Shown: positions 25,975 through 36,068, counted from the stretch's first letter. The stretch: 55,487 nucleotides of DNA from an uncultured beta proteobacterium (GCA_903932425.1 CAIZGG010000486.1:1-55487); one strand, 5' to 3'. The notes: generated by a model not told the origin, from the letters alone. Program-made: numbers and translations.

Positions 25975-27821
25975 GCCACTTCCTTTTGCTTGTTGGTTGT
26001 TGACGCGGTTGCGGCACTTGGGTTCAAGTGCTTACGAATGTAGTCAGTGATGAAACGAGCCGTAATCGGTGTGCCATCGTAGTGCAGGACTTTAATCATC
26101 TTGGCAGGGTCGATTGACAGCTCGTTGACTAACAGCGAATGCATTTGTGCGTCACGGTTTTGTTCAACGACATAGACCTGATCGTGTTCGGCGATGAAGG
26201 CCTCGACCGATGCCGGAAACGGAAACGCCCGTAGCCGCATCGCGTCAAGGTAAATCCCTTCAGCGTTCAAAATGTCTAAGCCCTCTGTCATGGCTGGGCT
26301 GGTTGAACCAAAGTAGATCACCCCTAGCTTGGTTGCTTTGGGTGCCTTCTCAAACAGAGGCTGGGGCACCATATCTGCGGCAGTTGCAAATTTGCGTAGC
26401 AGCCTTTCCATGTTGTAGATGTAATCTGGACCGCGCTCTGAATAGCGGGCGTAGGGGTCGCGCGTGGTGCCGCGGGTAAAGTAGGCCCCCTTGGTTGGGT
26501 GAGTGCCGGGCAGTGTGCGCCAGGCGATGCCGTCGCCATCTACGTCTTTGTAGCGCCCAAAGTCTTTGCCCGCCTCAAGCTCTTCGGCGGTCATGACCTT
26601 GCCGCGATCGTACGTACGGGCATCGTCCCAAACGAAAGGCTTGGATAAGCGTTGATTCATGCCGATATCGAGGTCGGTCATGAAGAAAACGGGTGTTTGC
26701 AGTCGATCTGCTAAATCAAGCGCAACCGCACCAAATTCAAAACACTCGTAGGGATCTTCAGGGAAAAGCAGTACGTGCTTGGTATCGCCATGTGAGGCAT
26801 ACGCGCAAGCCAGAATATCGGATTGCTGCGTGCGTGTCGGCATGCCGGTTGAAGGACCACCGCGCTGCACGTTGATAATCGTGACAGGGATTTCGGCAAA
26901 GTAAGCCAGGCCAATAAATTCAGCCATGAGTGAGATGCCCGGGCCAGACGTTGCCGTGAACGCGCGCGCACCATTCCAGCCGGCACCCACCACCATACCA
27001 ATCGAGGCGAGCTCATCTTCAGCTTGAACAATCGCAAAGCGATTTAAGCCGGTGCTTGGATCTGTACGGTATTTGTCGCAGTATTTTTGAAACGCCTCAG
27101 GCACAGAGGACGAAGGTGTGATTGGATACCATGCTGCAACGGTGGCGCCGCCATAGACGCAACCAAGAGCCGCGGCGCTGTTGCCGTCGGTAAAAATCTG
27201 ATCGCCGACCTTGTCTGACTTTTGCACGCGGATGCCAAGCGGCACCTTCAGATTTTTTTTCACATAGTCGCGGCCCAGATGCAAAGCGCGAATATTCGAA
27301 TCGAGTAGAGCCTCTTTGCCTTTGTATTGTTCGGCAAACAGCTTTTCAAAGACCTCGGCGTCGACAGCCAGCAGCATCGATAGCGCGCCAACGTAGATGA
27401 TATTTTTGAACAACTGACGCTGCCGCGGGTCGGTGTAGGTGGCGTTGCTAATCTCAGTTAGCGGGATACCAATGACGTTAACATCGGGGCGAAACTTTGA
27501 CTCTGGGATCGGCCGCGTTGAGTCATAAAACAAATAGCCGCCGGGCTCGATCTCTGCAATGTCAGCATCCCAGGTTTGCGGATTCATGGCGACCATCATG
27601 TCTACGCCACCGCGGCGGCCCAAGTAGCCCTTTTCGCAAACGCGTGCCTCGTACCAAGTCGGCAAGCCTTGAATGTTGCTCGGAAAAATATTGCGTGGGC
27701 TCACGGGTACGCCCATGCGCAAAATCGCTTTGGCAAACAACTCGTTTGCCGAGGCTGAGCCTGAGCCGTTGACGTTGGCAAATTTAATGACAAAATCGTT
27801 AATCGCTTCGATTGGCTTCAT
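25971..27821 (-). CDS. korA: 2-oxoacid:ferredoxin oxidoreductase alpha subunit with fused gamma domain (KorA-like)
   Basis: A 616-residue protein made of a gamma domain (residues about 1-200; GSGSASANELFAKA, GRRGGVDMMVAMN) fused to the alpha pyrimidine-binding domain, which begins at GNSAAALGCVYGG and contains the hallmark AWYPITPSSS. The remaining part carries the transketolase C-terminal-like domain with QVYVVEQNRDAQ. The ATG at 27821 overlaps the TGA of the upstream flavoprotein by four bases. This fused arrangement is found in oxygen-tolerant bacterial Kor enzymes. It works with KorB to pass electrons to ferredoxin or to the flavoprotein encoded upstream. Confidence 0.92.
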   Translation of the reverse strand: MKPIEAINDFVIKFANVNGSGSASANELFAKAILRMGVPVSPRNIFPSNIQGLPTWYEARVCEKGYLGRRGGVDMMVAMNPQTWDADIAEIEPGGYLFYDSTRPIPESKFRPDVNVIGIPLTEISNATYTDPRQRQLFKNIIYVGALSMLLAVDAEVFEKLFAEQYKGKEALLDSNIRALHLGRDYVKKNLKVPLGIRVQKSDKVGDQIFTDGNSAAALGCVYGGATVAAWYPITPSSSVPEAFQKYCDKYRTDPSTGLNRFAIVQAEDELASIGMVVGAGWNGARAFTATSGPGISLMAEFIGLAYFAEIPVTIINVQRGGPSTGMPTRTQQSDILACAYASHGDTKHVLLFPEDPYECFEFGAVALDLADRLQTPVFFMTDLDIGMNQRLSKPFVWDDARTYDRGKVMTAEELEAGKDFGRYKDVDGDGIAWRTLPGTHPTKGAYFTRGTTRDPYARYSERGPDYIYNMERLLRKFATAADMVPQPLFEKAPKATKLGVIYFGSTSPAMTEGLDILNAEGIYLDAMRLRAFPFPASVEAFIAEHDQVYVVEQNRDAQMHSLLVNELSIDPAKMIKVLHYDGTPITARFITDYIRKHLNPSAATASTTNKQKEVA

Positions 27822-29704
27822 ACAGACTCCAGAATTGAACCGTTTGCTTGTTGATCGCGACAAAGCGGTCCAGCAGTGGTAGTCGTCAATAAAAACTTTT
27901 GCATATCCCAGGCACCGGTTGGGCATCGCTCTGCGCATAAACCGCAGTGCAGGCACACATCCTCGTCTTTGACCATCACTCGACCAGATTTCAAGTCGGT
28001 CGACACATACAGGTCTTGCGTGAGTTCAAGCGCTGGGGCGCGCAGACGCGTTCTGAGCTCTTGCTCTTCACCGTTTTGTGTAAAAGTAATGCAGTCAGTC
28101 GGACAAATGTCGGTGCAGGCATCGCACTCAATACAAGTCTTGGCATTGAACACTGTTTGTACGTCACAGTTTAGGCAGCGACTGGCTTCTTTAAATGCCG
28201 TGGCCGCGTCAAAACCTAACTCAACCTCGACACGAATGTTGGCAAGCGCTTTTTCGGATTCAGCCCATGGCACTTTGAAACGAGCGTCATTAGACACATC
28301 GTTTTGATAGCTCCACTCGTGGATGCCCATTTTTTGTGACATCAAATTAGTCGTGGGGGCGGGGCGCTTTTCAGGATCCTCTTTGTTTAAGAAGCGATCA
28401 ATCGACACGGCGGCTTCGTGTCCGTGCGCGACCGCTGTAATAATATTTTTTGGGCCAAACGCTGCATCGCCACCAAAAAAGACGCTTGGCTGTGAGGTTG
28501 ACTGAAACGAGTCGTTGCCCAAGACTGGCTGACCCCATTTGTTGAAGTCAACACCACTGGCTTCGTCGATCCAAGGAAACGCGTTTTCTTGACCGACGGC
28601 CAACAGTACCGTGTCGCATTCAAAAAATACGTCAGGCTGACCAGTGGGCACCAGACTACGGCGACCTTTTTCATCGTATTGAGCCTCGACCACTTCGAAG
28701 GTCATGCCAATGAGCTTGCCGTCTTTGTGTTCAAAGCTTTTGGGTACGTGAAAGTTGATGATTGGTATGCCTTCGTGGATAGCGTCTTCTTTTTCCCAGG
28801 GCGACGCTTTCATTTCATCGAAACCGCTACGGACGATCACTTTTACGTCGGTGCCACCCAAGCGGCGCGATGACCGGCAGCAGTCCATTGCGGTATTGCC
28901 GCCACCCAAGACGATGACGCGCTTGCCAACGCTGGTGATATGGCCGAAGGAAACCGACGCTAACCAGTCGATACCAATATGAATGTTTGCAGCGGCTTCT
29001 TTGCGGCCAGGTACGTCAAGATCGCGTCCGCGTGGTGCGCCACAGCCTACAAAGACTGCGTCGTAGCCCTCGGCCATCAAGCCACTGAGTGACTCAACGC
29101 GCTGGCCAGCTTTAAAGTCGACGCCTAAATCGAGGATGTAGTTCGTCTCTTCATCAATCACCGATTCAGGCAAGCGGAAGCGCGGAATTTGTGAGCGAAT
29201 AAAACCACCGGCCTTCGTTTCGCCATCAAAAACAGTGACATGGTACCCAAGCGGTACGAGGTCGCGTGCAACAGTAAGCGAGGCGGGCCCAGCGCCTACA
29301 CAGGCAATACGCTTGCCGTTTGGAGCGGCGATGGCGGGCATGCGATTTTTGATGTCGCTTTTGTTATCAGCGGCGACACGTTTGAGTCGGCAAATTGCAA
29401 CGGGCTCTGGATGCTCGCCATTGTTTTCTTCGACACGACCGCGGCGACAGGCTGGTTCGCAGGGGCGATCGCAGGTGCGCCCCAGCACGCCCGGAAACAC
29501 ATTCGAGACCCAATTAATCATGTAGGCGTCGGTGTAGCGCCCCTGACCGATTAAGCGGATATATTCTGGCACGGGGGTGTGAGCAGGGCATGCGTACTGG
29601 CAGTCAACAACCTTGTGAAAATAGGTTGGGTCCGTCAAATTTGTCGGTTGCAAATGAATCTCCTGTCCGCCGAGGCGTGCTTTTTTTGAATGACTCTTTG
29701 CCAA
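27818..29704 (-). CDS. GltD-like FAD/iron-sulfur NAD(P)H oxidoreductase of the Kor operon (KorC-like)
   Basis: A 628-residue flavoprotein. The N-terminal cysteine motifs (CQYACPAHTP, CDRPCEPACRRG) are those of the glutamate synthase small subunit. FAD binding is at GAGPASLTVARDL and NAD(P) binding at GGGNTAMDC. Two ferredoxin-type motifs close the protein (CIECDACTDICP and CLHCGLCAERCP). It should link the Kor 2-oxoacid oxidoreductase to NAD(P)+, as proposed for KorC in denitrifying aromatic degraders. It is the first gene of a three-gene operon with ATGA overlaps. The TTG start lacks a clear ribosome site; a second TTG at 29653 has AGGAG six bases upstream and may be the real start (611 residues). 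Confidence 0.87.
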   Translation of the reverse strand: MAKSHSKKARLGGQEIHLQPTNLTDPTYFHKVVDCQYACPAHTPVPEYIRLIGQGRYTDAYMINWVSNVFPGVLGRTCDRPCEPACRRGRVEENNGEHPEPVAICRLKRVAADNKSDIKNRMPAIAAPNGKRIACVGAGPASLTVARDLVPLGYHVTVFDGETKAGGFIRSQIPRFRLPESVIDEETNYILDLGVDFKAGQRVESLSGLMAEGYDAVFVGCGAPRGRDLDVPGRKEAAANIHIGIDWLASVSFGHITSVGKRVIVLGGGNTAMDCCRSSRRLGGTDVKVIVRSGFDEMKASPWEKEDAIHEGIPIINFHVPKSFEHKDGKLIGMTFEVVEAQYDEKGRRSLVPTGQPDVFFECDTVLLAVGQENAFPWIDEASGVDFNKWGQPVLGNDSFQSTSQPSVFFGGDAAFGPKNIITAVAHGHEAAVSIDRFLNKEDPEKRPAPTTNLMSQKMGIHEWSYQNDVSNDARFKVPWAESEKALANIRVEVELGFDAATAFKEASRCLNCDVQTVFNAKTCIECDACTDICPTDCITFTQNGEEQELRTRLRAPALELTQDLYVSTDLKSGRVMVKDEDVCLHCGLCAERCPTGAWDMQKFLLTTTTAGPLCRDQQANGSILESV

Positions 29705-29953
29705 GTCTGAGTTGATTGACGCTAGCCAAGACTCGACAATTTAGAATCCCTTTAGTACACATAGTCTAATGTGGCGCGGGGATTCTTGCACGTTGATATT
29801 GAGGGCTCTTTGCATTACGCCATCATTATTGGTCTTTGACTCGATCTAGGTGTGATTTTGCTGCGCCGCGGCAAAGTGAGCTGTCATCCTGCGTGCTCTG
29901 TTAATCTGTGTAAAAGTAGTCCCTGACTCACTTAAATTCAATTCAAACATCAT

Positions 29954-30952
29954 ATGAAACGAGACAACACTTTGGCCAAATACTCGATGGCAAGGCGGCT
30001 GCTGATTCTGGCCTTTGCGGCAGCATCTGCGGTGGGCAACGTTACCGTTCAGGCGCAAATGCCCAACAAGCCTATTACCTTAATTGTGCCGTTCGCAGCC
30101 GGCGGCAATCTGGATATTGTTGGGCGGTTGATTGCCCCGGGTCTGGCCAAGCAACTCGGTCAGTCCGTTGTCGTACAGAACAAGCCGGGGGCAGGGGGTG
30201 TATTAGGTGCCACCGAGTTATCCCGCTCTGAAGCCGACGGGACCGTTTTGCTTGTGAGCACGCCTAATGCGATTACCGTTGCGCCCAAAATGGTACAGAC
30301 ACAATACTCCCTCGAAAATTTCGCTGCGGTAGGGTTGATCTCTTCTACGTCCTTGTTACTTGTGACGCGTACTGAGCAAAATAAATTTCAGGATTTTGCG
30401 AGTTTCGTTGCTTACGCCAAAGCAAACCCCGGTAAGGTCAGCGTTGCCAACGCGGGCATTGGCACCTCAAATCATATTGCCATCATGCAGTTGCAGATCA
30501 TGGCGGGTATTGAACTCAATGTGATTACTTATAAAGGCTCGGGCCCTGCAAATATTGATCTGCTCGGTGGGCAGGTTGATGTCAGTATTGATCAACTGTC
30601 CAGTGCGATCTCACATCTGAAGTCTGGGCGTGCTCGCGCCATGATGGTCGTTTCTTCTGAGCGCGACCCACTGGTACCCGACGTGCCTAGTGCGAAAGAG
30701 TTGGGTTTGCCTACGCTTGAAGTCAGCACGACTGCTGGTTTGTTAGCGCCTGGTAAGACGCCGACTGCGACGCTTGCGATCTTGAACGACGCGCTGAACA
30801 AGACCTTGGCCGACCCAGCGCTTCAAGAGCAATTTACGCGCGCTGCGAGTCGGGCTCGTCCCGGGCCTTCGGCTGTTTTTACTGAGTTGATGAAAACTGA
30901 GGATAAGCAGGCTGCAGAGTTAGCTGCTGCAGGTAAGCTCAAGCCCGAGTAA
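29954..30952 (+). CDS. Bug/TctC-type periplasmic solute receptor
   Basis: A 332-residue secreted receptor of the tripartite tricarboxylate transporter family. The signal peptide ends near VQAQ, followed by the family strand PITLIVPFAAGGNLDIVGR and VVVQNKPGAGGVLGA. The ligand-facing loops (GIGTSNH, YKGSGPANIDLLGGQVD) are intact. Bug proteins bind carboxylates, amino acids or nicotinate-like acids. No tctA or tctB lies in the window. It is divergent from the Kor operon across about 250 bp and convergent with a hydroxyacid dehydrogenase gene. Confidence 0.92.
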   Translation: MKRDNTLAKYSMARRLLILAFAAASAVGNVTVQAQMPNKPITLIVPFAAGGNLDIVGRLIAPGLAKQLGQSVVVQNKPGAGGVLGATELSRSEADGTVLLVSTPNAITVAPKMVQTQYSLENFAAVGLISSTSLLLVTRTEQNKFQDFASFVAYAKANPGKVSVANAGIGTSNHIAIMQLQIMAGIELNVITYKGSGPANIDLLGGQVDVSIDQLSSAISHLKSGRARAMMVVSSERDPLVPDVPSAKELGLPTLEVSTTAGLLAPGKTPTATLAILNDALNKTLADPALQEQFTRAASRARPGPSAVFTELMKTEDKQAAELAAAGKLKPE

Positions 30953-30966
30953 AGGGCTGAGCCTGC

Positions 30967-31953
30967 TTAGTAACCGAGTTGTCGATTGATTTTGTTATCA
31001 AGCTGCCCGGTCGTGGTCAGCTTGGCAAAGTTGGCAAACCAACAATCCAGCACACGCTGCACATAATCAGGGGCATCGCACGAGATGTGTGGCGTGACGA
31101 TGAGGTTGGGTGTGGTCCAAAGAGGTGAGCCTGCCTCTAAAGGTTCTTTATCAAACACATCCAAGATCGCCCCATCAAGCTGTTTGCTTGCAAGATGTTT
31201 GATCACCGCTGAATAATCCACAATGGGTGAACGGCCGATATTGATCAACCCTGCGCCTTTGGGTAACAACGCGATTCTTGCATCGGTGACCAAGCCTCGG
31301 GTGTCTGCTGTCAGCGGGGCGGCCACAATCAAATAATCGGTACGAGGCAAAACAGAGTCGAGTTGGTTCACAGCAATCGTTTCGTCTGCGAGAGGTTGCG
31401 CAGTTCCGGAGCGCGTGACGGCAATGACCTTCATACCAAGTCGTTTCGCGCCCAGGCCAGCCGCACGGCCAACGTCGCCAAAGCCAATCACTGTTGCAGT
31501 CTTGCCTCGAATATTGAACTCATGGATCATGTCCCAAACCTGTTTGGTTTGATTTGCCAGAATTTGTGGCATTTTGTTGTGCAACATCAGCAAGGCCATA
31601 CTGATAAAGTCTTCAGTCTTGTCGCCGTGAATACCGCTGCTGTTGGTTACAGTGATTTGTTCAGGTAACCAGTCAAGCGGCAGCAGATGATCGACGCCTG
31701 CCCCCGTGGTGTGAATCCACTTCAGTTTTTTTGCTTGAATGATTTTTGGGCGATCAATTGGGCCCGCAATCAGCGCATCTGCATCGTTGAGCGCAGTTTC
31801 TAAAATGTCGCCATCCCAGCCGACAGAGACATCGATTTGTTTGGCGAGCGCTGGATGCCTTGCAGCGGCCTGTGCCCACTGCTCGTGCGTGAGGTGAAAG
31901 AGCTCGTTGCGAAGGCGTCCGTTTTCTAGGTGAAGTCTGAAGCGTGTTGACAT
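30967..31953 (-). CDS. D-2-hydroxyacid dehydrogenase family protein (NAD-dependent)
   Basis: A 328-residue dehydrogenase that reduces 2-oxoacids or oxidises D-2-hydroxyacids. The nucleotide fold is GFGDVGRAAG near residue 157. The catalytic Arg is in NIGRSP, Glu in DKEPLEAG and His in TPHISCD. The second-strand end (VTRSG) suggests NADP rather than NAD. It is divergent in subgroup from PdxB and SerA. It stands between Bug receptors and could act on a hydroxyacid they import. Confidence 0.88.
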   Translation of the reverse strand: MSTRFRLHLENGRLRNELFHLTHEQWAQAAARHPALAKQIDVSVGWDGDILETALNDADALIAGPIDRPKIIQAKKLKWIHTTGAGVDHLLPLDWLPEQITVTNSSGIHGDKTEDFISMALLMLHNKMPQILANQTKQVWDMIHEFNIRGKTATVIGFGDVGRAAGLGAKRLGMKVIAVTRSGTAQPLADETIAVNQLDSVLPRTDYLIVAAPLTADTRGLVTDARIALLPKGAGLINIGRSPIVDYSAVIKHLASKQLDGAILDVFDKEPLEAGSPLWTTPNLIVTPHISCDAPDYVQRVLDCWFANFAKLTTTGQLDNKINRQLGY

Positions 31954-32097
31954 AGATGTTCTTTTAAGCGGTTGGGTGTACGGAAAAGCATAACAAAGTC
32001 AAGATTCTATCTGTATCAGAAAATTAGCTTTGTTAACCGAAAGGGAGGGCAATGAGTACTTTTTTGGTTGGCCGAGTCTCTAAGATGCGTGGCTAAA

Positions 32098-33069
32098 TCA
32101 TTCGGCTTTGACGTTCGCGGTTCGAGCGACCTTGCCCCACTTGTCGTATTCGGAGGACAAGTAATCGCTAAACTCTTGCGGCGTCGAGGCGCCTAACACC
32201 GCACCAAGATTAGCCAGCCGTTTGTGTAGGTCTGGCGAGCCCATCGCGGTAGCAAAACCTTGTTGCAGACGGCTCACGATTTCTGCTGCGGTTCCTTTAG
32301 GGGCAATAAAGCCGATCCATGGTTCGATCTCAAACCCGGGAACGCCTGATTCGGCAATCGTCGGTGTGTCAGGAATCAAAGTCATCCGTTTGAGTCCGGT
32401 CACAGCAATCGGACGAAGGCGCCCTTGCTTGACCTCTTGCTCGACCAAAATCCAGTTGATGAAGGTTAGTTGAACGCGGCCAGCAATCAAATCTGTCATT
32501 GACGGACCTAAGCCTTTGTAGGGGACGTGATTGAGTTTGACGCCCGCCAGCATTTGCAGAAGTTCGCCTGATAGATGCGCTGTTGAGCCCACGCCGGCTG
32601 AGGCATAGTTCACAGCACCTGGATTCGCTCGGGCGTAGGCGATTAACTCTTGAACGGTCTTTGGTGCAAACTGAGCGTTTGCTGTCATCACCAAATGGTA
32701 TTTCGCAACAACGGTGATGGGTGCAAAATCTTTAAGTGGGTCGTAGAACAGCTTGGGTTGAATGAACGCATTGATAACAAAATCAGGTGCGGTTAGCAAA
32801 ATGGTATTGCCATCAGGCGCGGCATTGGCGACCAATTGCGTCGCAATCATTGTGGCGCCGCCGGGATGATTTTCAACAATTACTGGGCGGCTTAACGCTT
32901 CAGCCAGTTTTTGTGCGATGACACGGGTGGCGACATCGGTCGGGCCACCGGCTGCAAACGGCGCAATAATCCGAAGCGGTTTGCTTTCGACTTGCGCTGA
33001 GCTGTTAGCGGTGAAAAATCCGATGAAACAGGCGGCAAAAAGTAAGTGTCGGGCAAGGTAACGGGGCAT
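32098..33069 (-). CDS. Bug/TctC-type periplasmic solute receptor
   Basis: A 323-residue receptor from the ATG at 33069 (MPRYLARHLL); the in-frame GTG at 33081 would add four residues. A hydrophobic signal ends near SSAQ. Family blocks are RIIAPFAAGGPTDVATR, VIVENHPGGATM and YASAGVGSTAHLSGE with PYKGLGPSMTDL. It lies 39 bp behind another Bug gene on the same strand, so the two may be cotranscribed. The ligand is unknown. Confidence 0.92.
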   Translation of the reverse strand: MPRYLARHLLFAACFIGFFTANSSAQVESKPLRIIAPFAAGGPTDVATRVIAQKLAEALSRPVIVENHPGGATMIATQLVANAAPDGNTILLTAPDFVINAFIQPKLFYDPLKDFAPITVVAKYHLVMTANAQFAPKTVQELIAYARANPGAVNYASAGVGSTAHLSGELLQMLAGVKLNHVPYKGLGPSMTDLIAGRVQLTFINWILVEQEVKQGRLRPIAVTGLKRMTLIPDTPTIAESGVPGFEIEPWIGFIAPKGTAAEIVSRLQQGFATAMGSPDLHKRLANLGAVLGASTPQEFSDYLSSEYDKWGKVARTANVKAE

Positions 33070-33108
33070 GCTGTGTCTCACTTCAGTATTATATTTAGGA
33101 CGGTGAGT

Positions 33109-34071
33109 TTACTTTGCCGCTAGATCGAACTCTTTAGCAACTTTAGCGTAGGATTGAATTTCAGCCTGGTAAAAAGTTGCAAAGTGTTGGGCGTTGAGTG
33201 GAGCCGGTTCAATGCCGAGTTGCGCGAATGCGCTTGCCACTTCTGGATATTCAAGCAGCGCCAACATCTCTTGCGAAACTCTATCGATAATCGCTTGCGG
33301 CGTTTTCGCAGGTGCAAAAAGGCCCCACCAAATAATCCCTTCAAGGTTCGCGACCCCTGCCTCTTGCATGGTTGGTACGTCGGGTAGTGCTTTCATGCGT
33401 TGGTTGCCTGTGACTGCGAGTGCGCGAAGTTTGCCCGACGAGACGAATGGTAGTCCTTCGCTAGCGACGGGGATCATGAAGGTCAATCGACCAGAGATCA
33501 AATCTGGCATAGCGAGTGACCCGCCCTTGTACAGAATTTGCACTGGGGTTGTTGCAGTGTTCTTTATAAAAATTAAAGCTGTTGGGGATACTGTACCAAC
33601 GGTTCCGTAGGCCGTTGTGGTTGGGTTCGCCTTAAGGTGCGCAATCAGCTCGTTGACGGTTTTGGCCGGGGAGCTAGAGGGAACCAATAAGATTTGTGAA
33701 GATCTACCCGCGCGTGCGACTGGAATTAAGTCGGTCAAGGCGTCGTAAGTCATATTGATTTCGCTTGCACGGTTGGTCGCTAAAAATGAGGCGCCCATGA
33801 GCATTGTGTATCCATCTGGATTCGCTTTAGCCACAAGGTTTGCCCCAATGTTACCGTTCGCACCCGGACGGTTATCAATGACAAGCGCTTGTCCCAGGCG
33901 GCTCGCGAGTCGCTCTGAGATCACCCGGGTGATGTTGTCGACTCCACCGCCCGCAGCGTAGGGCACCACGATATGAACCGGCTTTTCCGGGTATGTTTGC
34001 GCGCGCGGTGCGCTCAAGCCGGCAGCCGCTATGAGAACAAAATATGCAATGACCCGTGTTGTGATCGACAT
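33109..34071 (-). CDS. Bug/TctC-type periplasmic solute receptor
   Basis: A 320-residue receptor with a signal peptide cleaved near PRAQ, then HIVVPYAAGGGVDNITR, VIDNRPGANGNIGA and AYGTVGTVSPTALI in the ligand region. The last differs from the usual G-x-G-SxxH segment because no His is present, which may signal a different ligand. AGGAGAC precedes the ATG. It is the first gene of a Bug pair and divergent from a RhtB-type exporter. Confidence 0.92.
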   Translation of the reverse strand: MSITTRVIAYFVLIAAAGLSAPRAQTYPEKPVHIVVPYAAGGGVDNITRVISERLASRLGQALVIDNRPGANGNIGANLVAKANPDGYTMLMGASFLATNRASEINMTYDALTDLIPVARAGRSSQILLVPSSSPAKTVNELIAHLKANPTTTAYGTVGTVSPTALIFIKNTATTPVQILYKGGSLAMPDLISGRLTFMIPVASEGLPFVSSGKLRALAVTGNQRMKALPDVPTMQEAGVANLEGIIWWGLFAPAKTPQAIIDRVSQEMLALLEYPEVASAFAQLGIEPAPLNAQHFATFYQAEIQSYAKVAKEFDLAAK

Positions 34072-34283
34072 GATTTAAGTCTCCTGAGTACGAGGGGCGC
34101 CCCGAGCATACTTGTATCTGTGAGCTTTGAGCAATGGGCGTAGCGTAACTTGATATATCTTTGGGCGTGGCGTTGTATATTGATCGCTTCTGGCAGTCCG
34201 ACTCACCACAGTTCGATCACCGTGACCATGTTCAAGCCTCCCTTTGTAGTTTTTCAAACCCAATCAACTAACGAGCTTAAGCC

Positions 34284-34898
34284 ATGTTAGGGGTGACAGA
34301 TTACGGTGCTTTTGTTGTGGCTTTCACGATTTTCTTACTGATACCTGGCCCGGGCAATTTGGTGTTGATAACCTCGACCACCAAAGGGGGCGTGCGGGCT
34401 GGGTTGGCCGCAACGCTTGGTATTGTTCTCGGAGATCAGGTCTTGTCCTGGCTCGCGGTGGCCGGAGTTGCGGCGGTGTTAACCACATACCCGACGGCTT
34501 TTCAGACCGTGCAGTGGGTGGGTGCGGCCTATCTGGCATGGCTTGGGGCAAAAATGCTGTTCGCTAAACCAGGAGCGGCACCTATTTTGAATATTAAGCC
34601 TTATCACTACTTGAGGCAGGCCTTATTCATTACGCTCTTGAATCCGAAGGCCATCGTTTTTTACATGGCTTTTTTTCCTCTGTTTATTGATCCGGTGAAG
34701 CAACAGGGCCTACTGACGTTTGGCTTGTTGGCAGTCACGATTGCGGTGCTCGCTTTTATTTACGGTGTGATAGCCACCTTGTTGACTCATTTTTTTGCTG
34801 CCCGGATGCGTCGTAATCCAAAGATCGGCTTTTTGCTTGAAAAGCTGGCGGGCTTGTGCCTGATTGGGTTTGGTCTGCGCTTAGTGTTGACGCGCTAG
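34284..34898 (+). CDS. LysE/RhtB family amino-acid exporter
   Basis: A 204-residue inner-membrane protein with six hydrophobic segments. The family signature IPGPGNLVLITSTTKGGVRAG lies at residues 19-40, followed by AYLAWLGAKML and LLNPKAIVFYMAFFP. RhtB-type proteins export amino acids such as homoserine, threonine or leucine. It precedes the leuB-like gene by 98 bp on the same strand, but no evidence ties it to that operon beyond position. Confidence 0.9.
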   Translation: MLGVTDYGAFVVAFTIFLLIPGPGNLVLITSTTKGGVRAGLAATLGIVLGDQVLSWLAVAGVAAVLTTYPTAFQTVQWVGAAYLAWLGAKMLFAKPGAAPILNIKPYHYLRQALFITLLNPKAIVFYMAFFPLFIDPVKQQGLLTFGLLAVTIAVLAFIYGVIATLLTHFFAARMRRNPKIGFLLEKLAGLCLIGFGLRLVLTR

Positions 34899-34996
34899 TG
34901 CAACTGTTTGCACGGCGGGCTTGCGCTTAGGTCGTATTGTTGCCTAAGCTGCACATAAGGTCTTCTCTAGAAATTATTCAAATAACGAGACAAATC

Positions 34997-36067
34997 ATGA
35001 AAATAGCAGTCTTGCCAGGCGACGGCGTAGGTCACGAAATCATTCCTGAGGCAGTAAAGGTTCTGCAAGCGACGGCGAAAGGGCATTTTGAACTTGAACT
35101 TGAATACGGTCATATTGGAATGACAGGCGTTCACGCAACGGGTAAGCCTTTGCCCGATGAGACCTATGCACTGGCAAAGCGCGCTGATGCGATTTTGTTT
35201 GGTGCGATCGGCGGACCAGAATACGAACAGTGGATTCGCACGAATAAAGTGCGCTCAGGTTTGTTGCAGTTGCGCTTAAATTTAGGTCTGAATGCGAATT
35301 TGCGGCCGGTCAAGTTATTTCCAGAACTCGCGAATGTCTCTACGCTTAAACCGCAGGTGATTGAGGGTTTGGATTTATTGATTTTGCGTGAATTGTCGAG
35401 CGACATCTATTTTGGCGAACCTCGCGGTCCGGTGCAAAATGCCTCGGGTGAGCGCGAGTCGATCAATACGATGCGCTATACCGAATCACAAATTCGTGCG
35501 ATCGGGCATGTGGCGTTTAAAACTGCTCGTCACCGCAGAAGTAAAGTATGTTCGGTCGATAAGGCGAATGTACTCGAAACCATGCAGCTCTGGCGCGATG
35601 TGATGAAAGAGGTGGGCGCAGAGTACCCTGATGTCGAATTAACTCACCTGTACGTTGACGCAGCCGCGATGATGTTGATGCGTGCGCCAACGCGGTTTGA
35701 CGTCATTGTGACTGGCAACATGTTTGGCGATATTTTGTCAGATGAGGCCGCGATGCTAGTGGGTTCGTTGGGTATGTTGCCCTCTGCCTCTTTGGCACCT
35801 GATGGTAAAGGCCTGTACGAACCAATTCATGGCTCGGCGCCAGATATTGCCGGTAAAGATATCGTGAATCCCTGTGCCATGATTTTGTCAGCCGCGATGA
35901 TGTTGCGCCATAGCTTCAATCTCGAAAAGGACGCGCAGCGCATTGAAAGCGCGGTACGTGCAGTTGTTGGACGGGGTTTGCGCACGGCGGATATCATGGA
36001 CACCGATAGTCGCTTGGTAGGTACTAAAGAAATGGGCGATGCAATCGCTGCAGCAGTCATCGGTTGA
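34997..36067 (+). CDS. 3-isopropylmalate dehydrogenase-like beta-decarboxylating dehydrogenase
   Basis: A 356-residue member of the isopropylmalate/isocitrate/D-malate dehydrogenase family, which oxidises and decarboxylates 2-hydroxyacids with NAD(P)+. From the ATG at 34997 the substrate residues R93, R103, R131 and Y138 ([14 protein letters not shown]) are conserved, as are [19 protein letters not shown] and [10 protein letters not shown]. The substrate-specificity helix reads VRSGLLQLR. Thermus isopropylmalate dehydrogenase has PETGLLSLR there, so the Glu that contacts the isopropyl side is Arg86 here. This suggests a substrate with an acidic or polar side group. It leads a packed operon with leuC- and leuD-like genes. 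Biosynthetic LeuB is less likely. Confidence 0.85.
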   Translation: MKIAVLPGDGVGHEIIPEAVKVLQATAKGHFELELEYGHIGMTGVHATGKPLPDETYALAKRADAILFGAIGGPEYEQWIRTNKVRSGLLQLRLNLGLNANLRPVKLFPELANVSTLKPQVIEGLDLLILRELSSDIYFGEPRGPVQNASGERESINTMRYTESQIRAIGHVAFKTARHRRSKVCSVDKANVLETMQLWRDVMKEVGAEYPDVELTHLYVDAAAMMLMRAPTRFDVIVTGNMFGDILSDEAAMLVGSLGMLPSASLAPDGKGLYEPIHGSAPDIAGKDIVNPCAMILSAAMMLRHSFNLEKDAQRIESAVRAVVGRGLRTADIMDTDSRLVGTKEMGDAIAAAVIG

Positions 36068-36068
36068 G

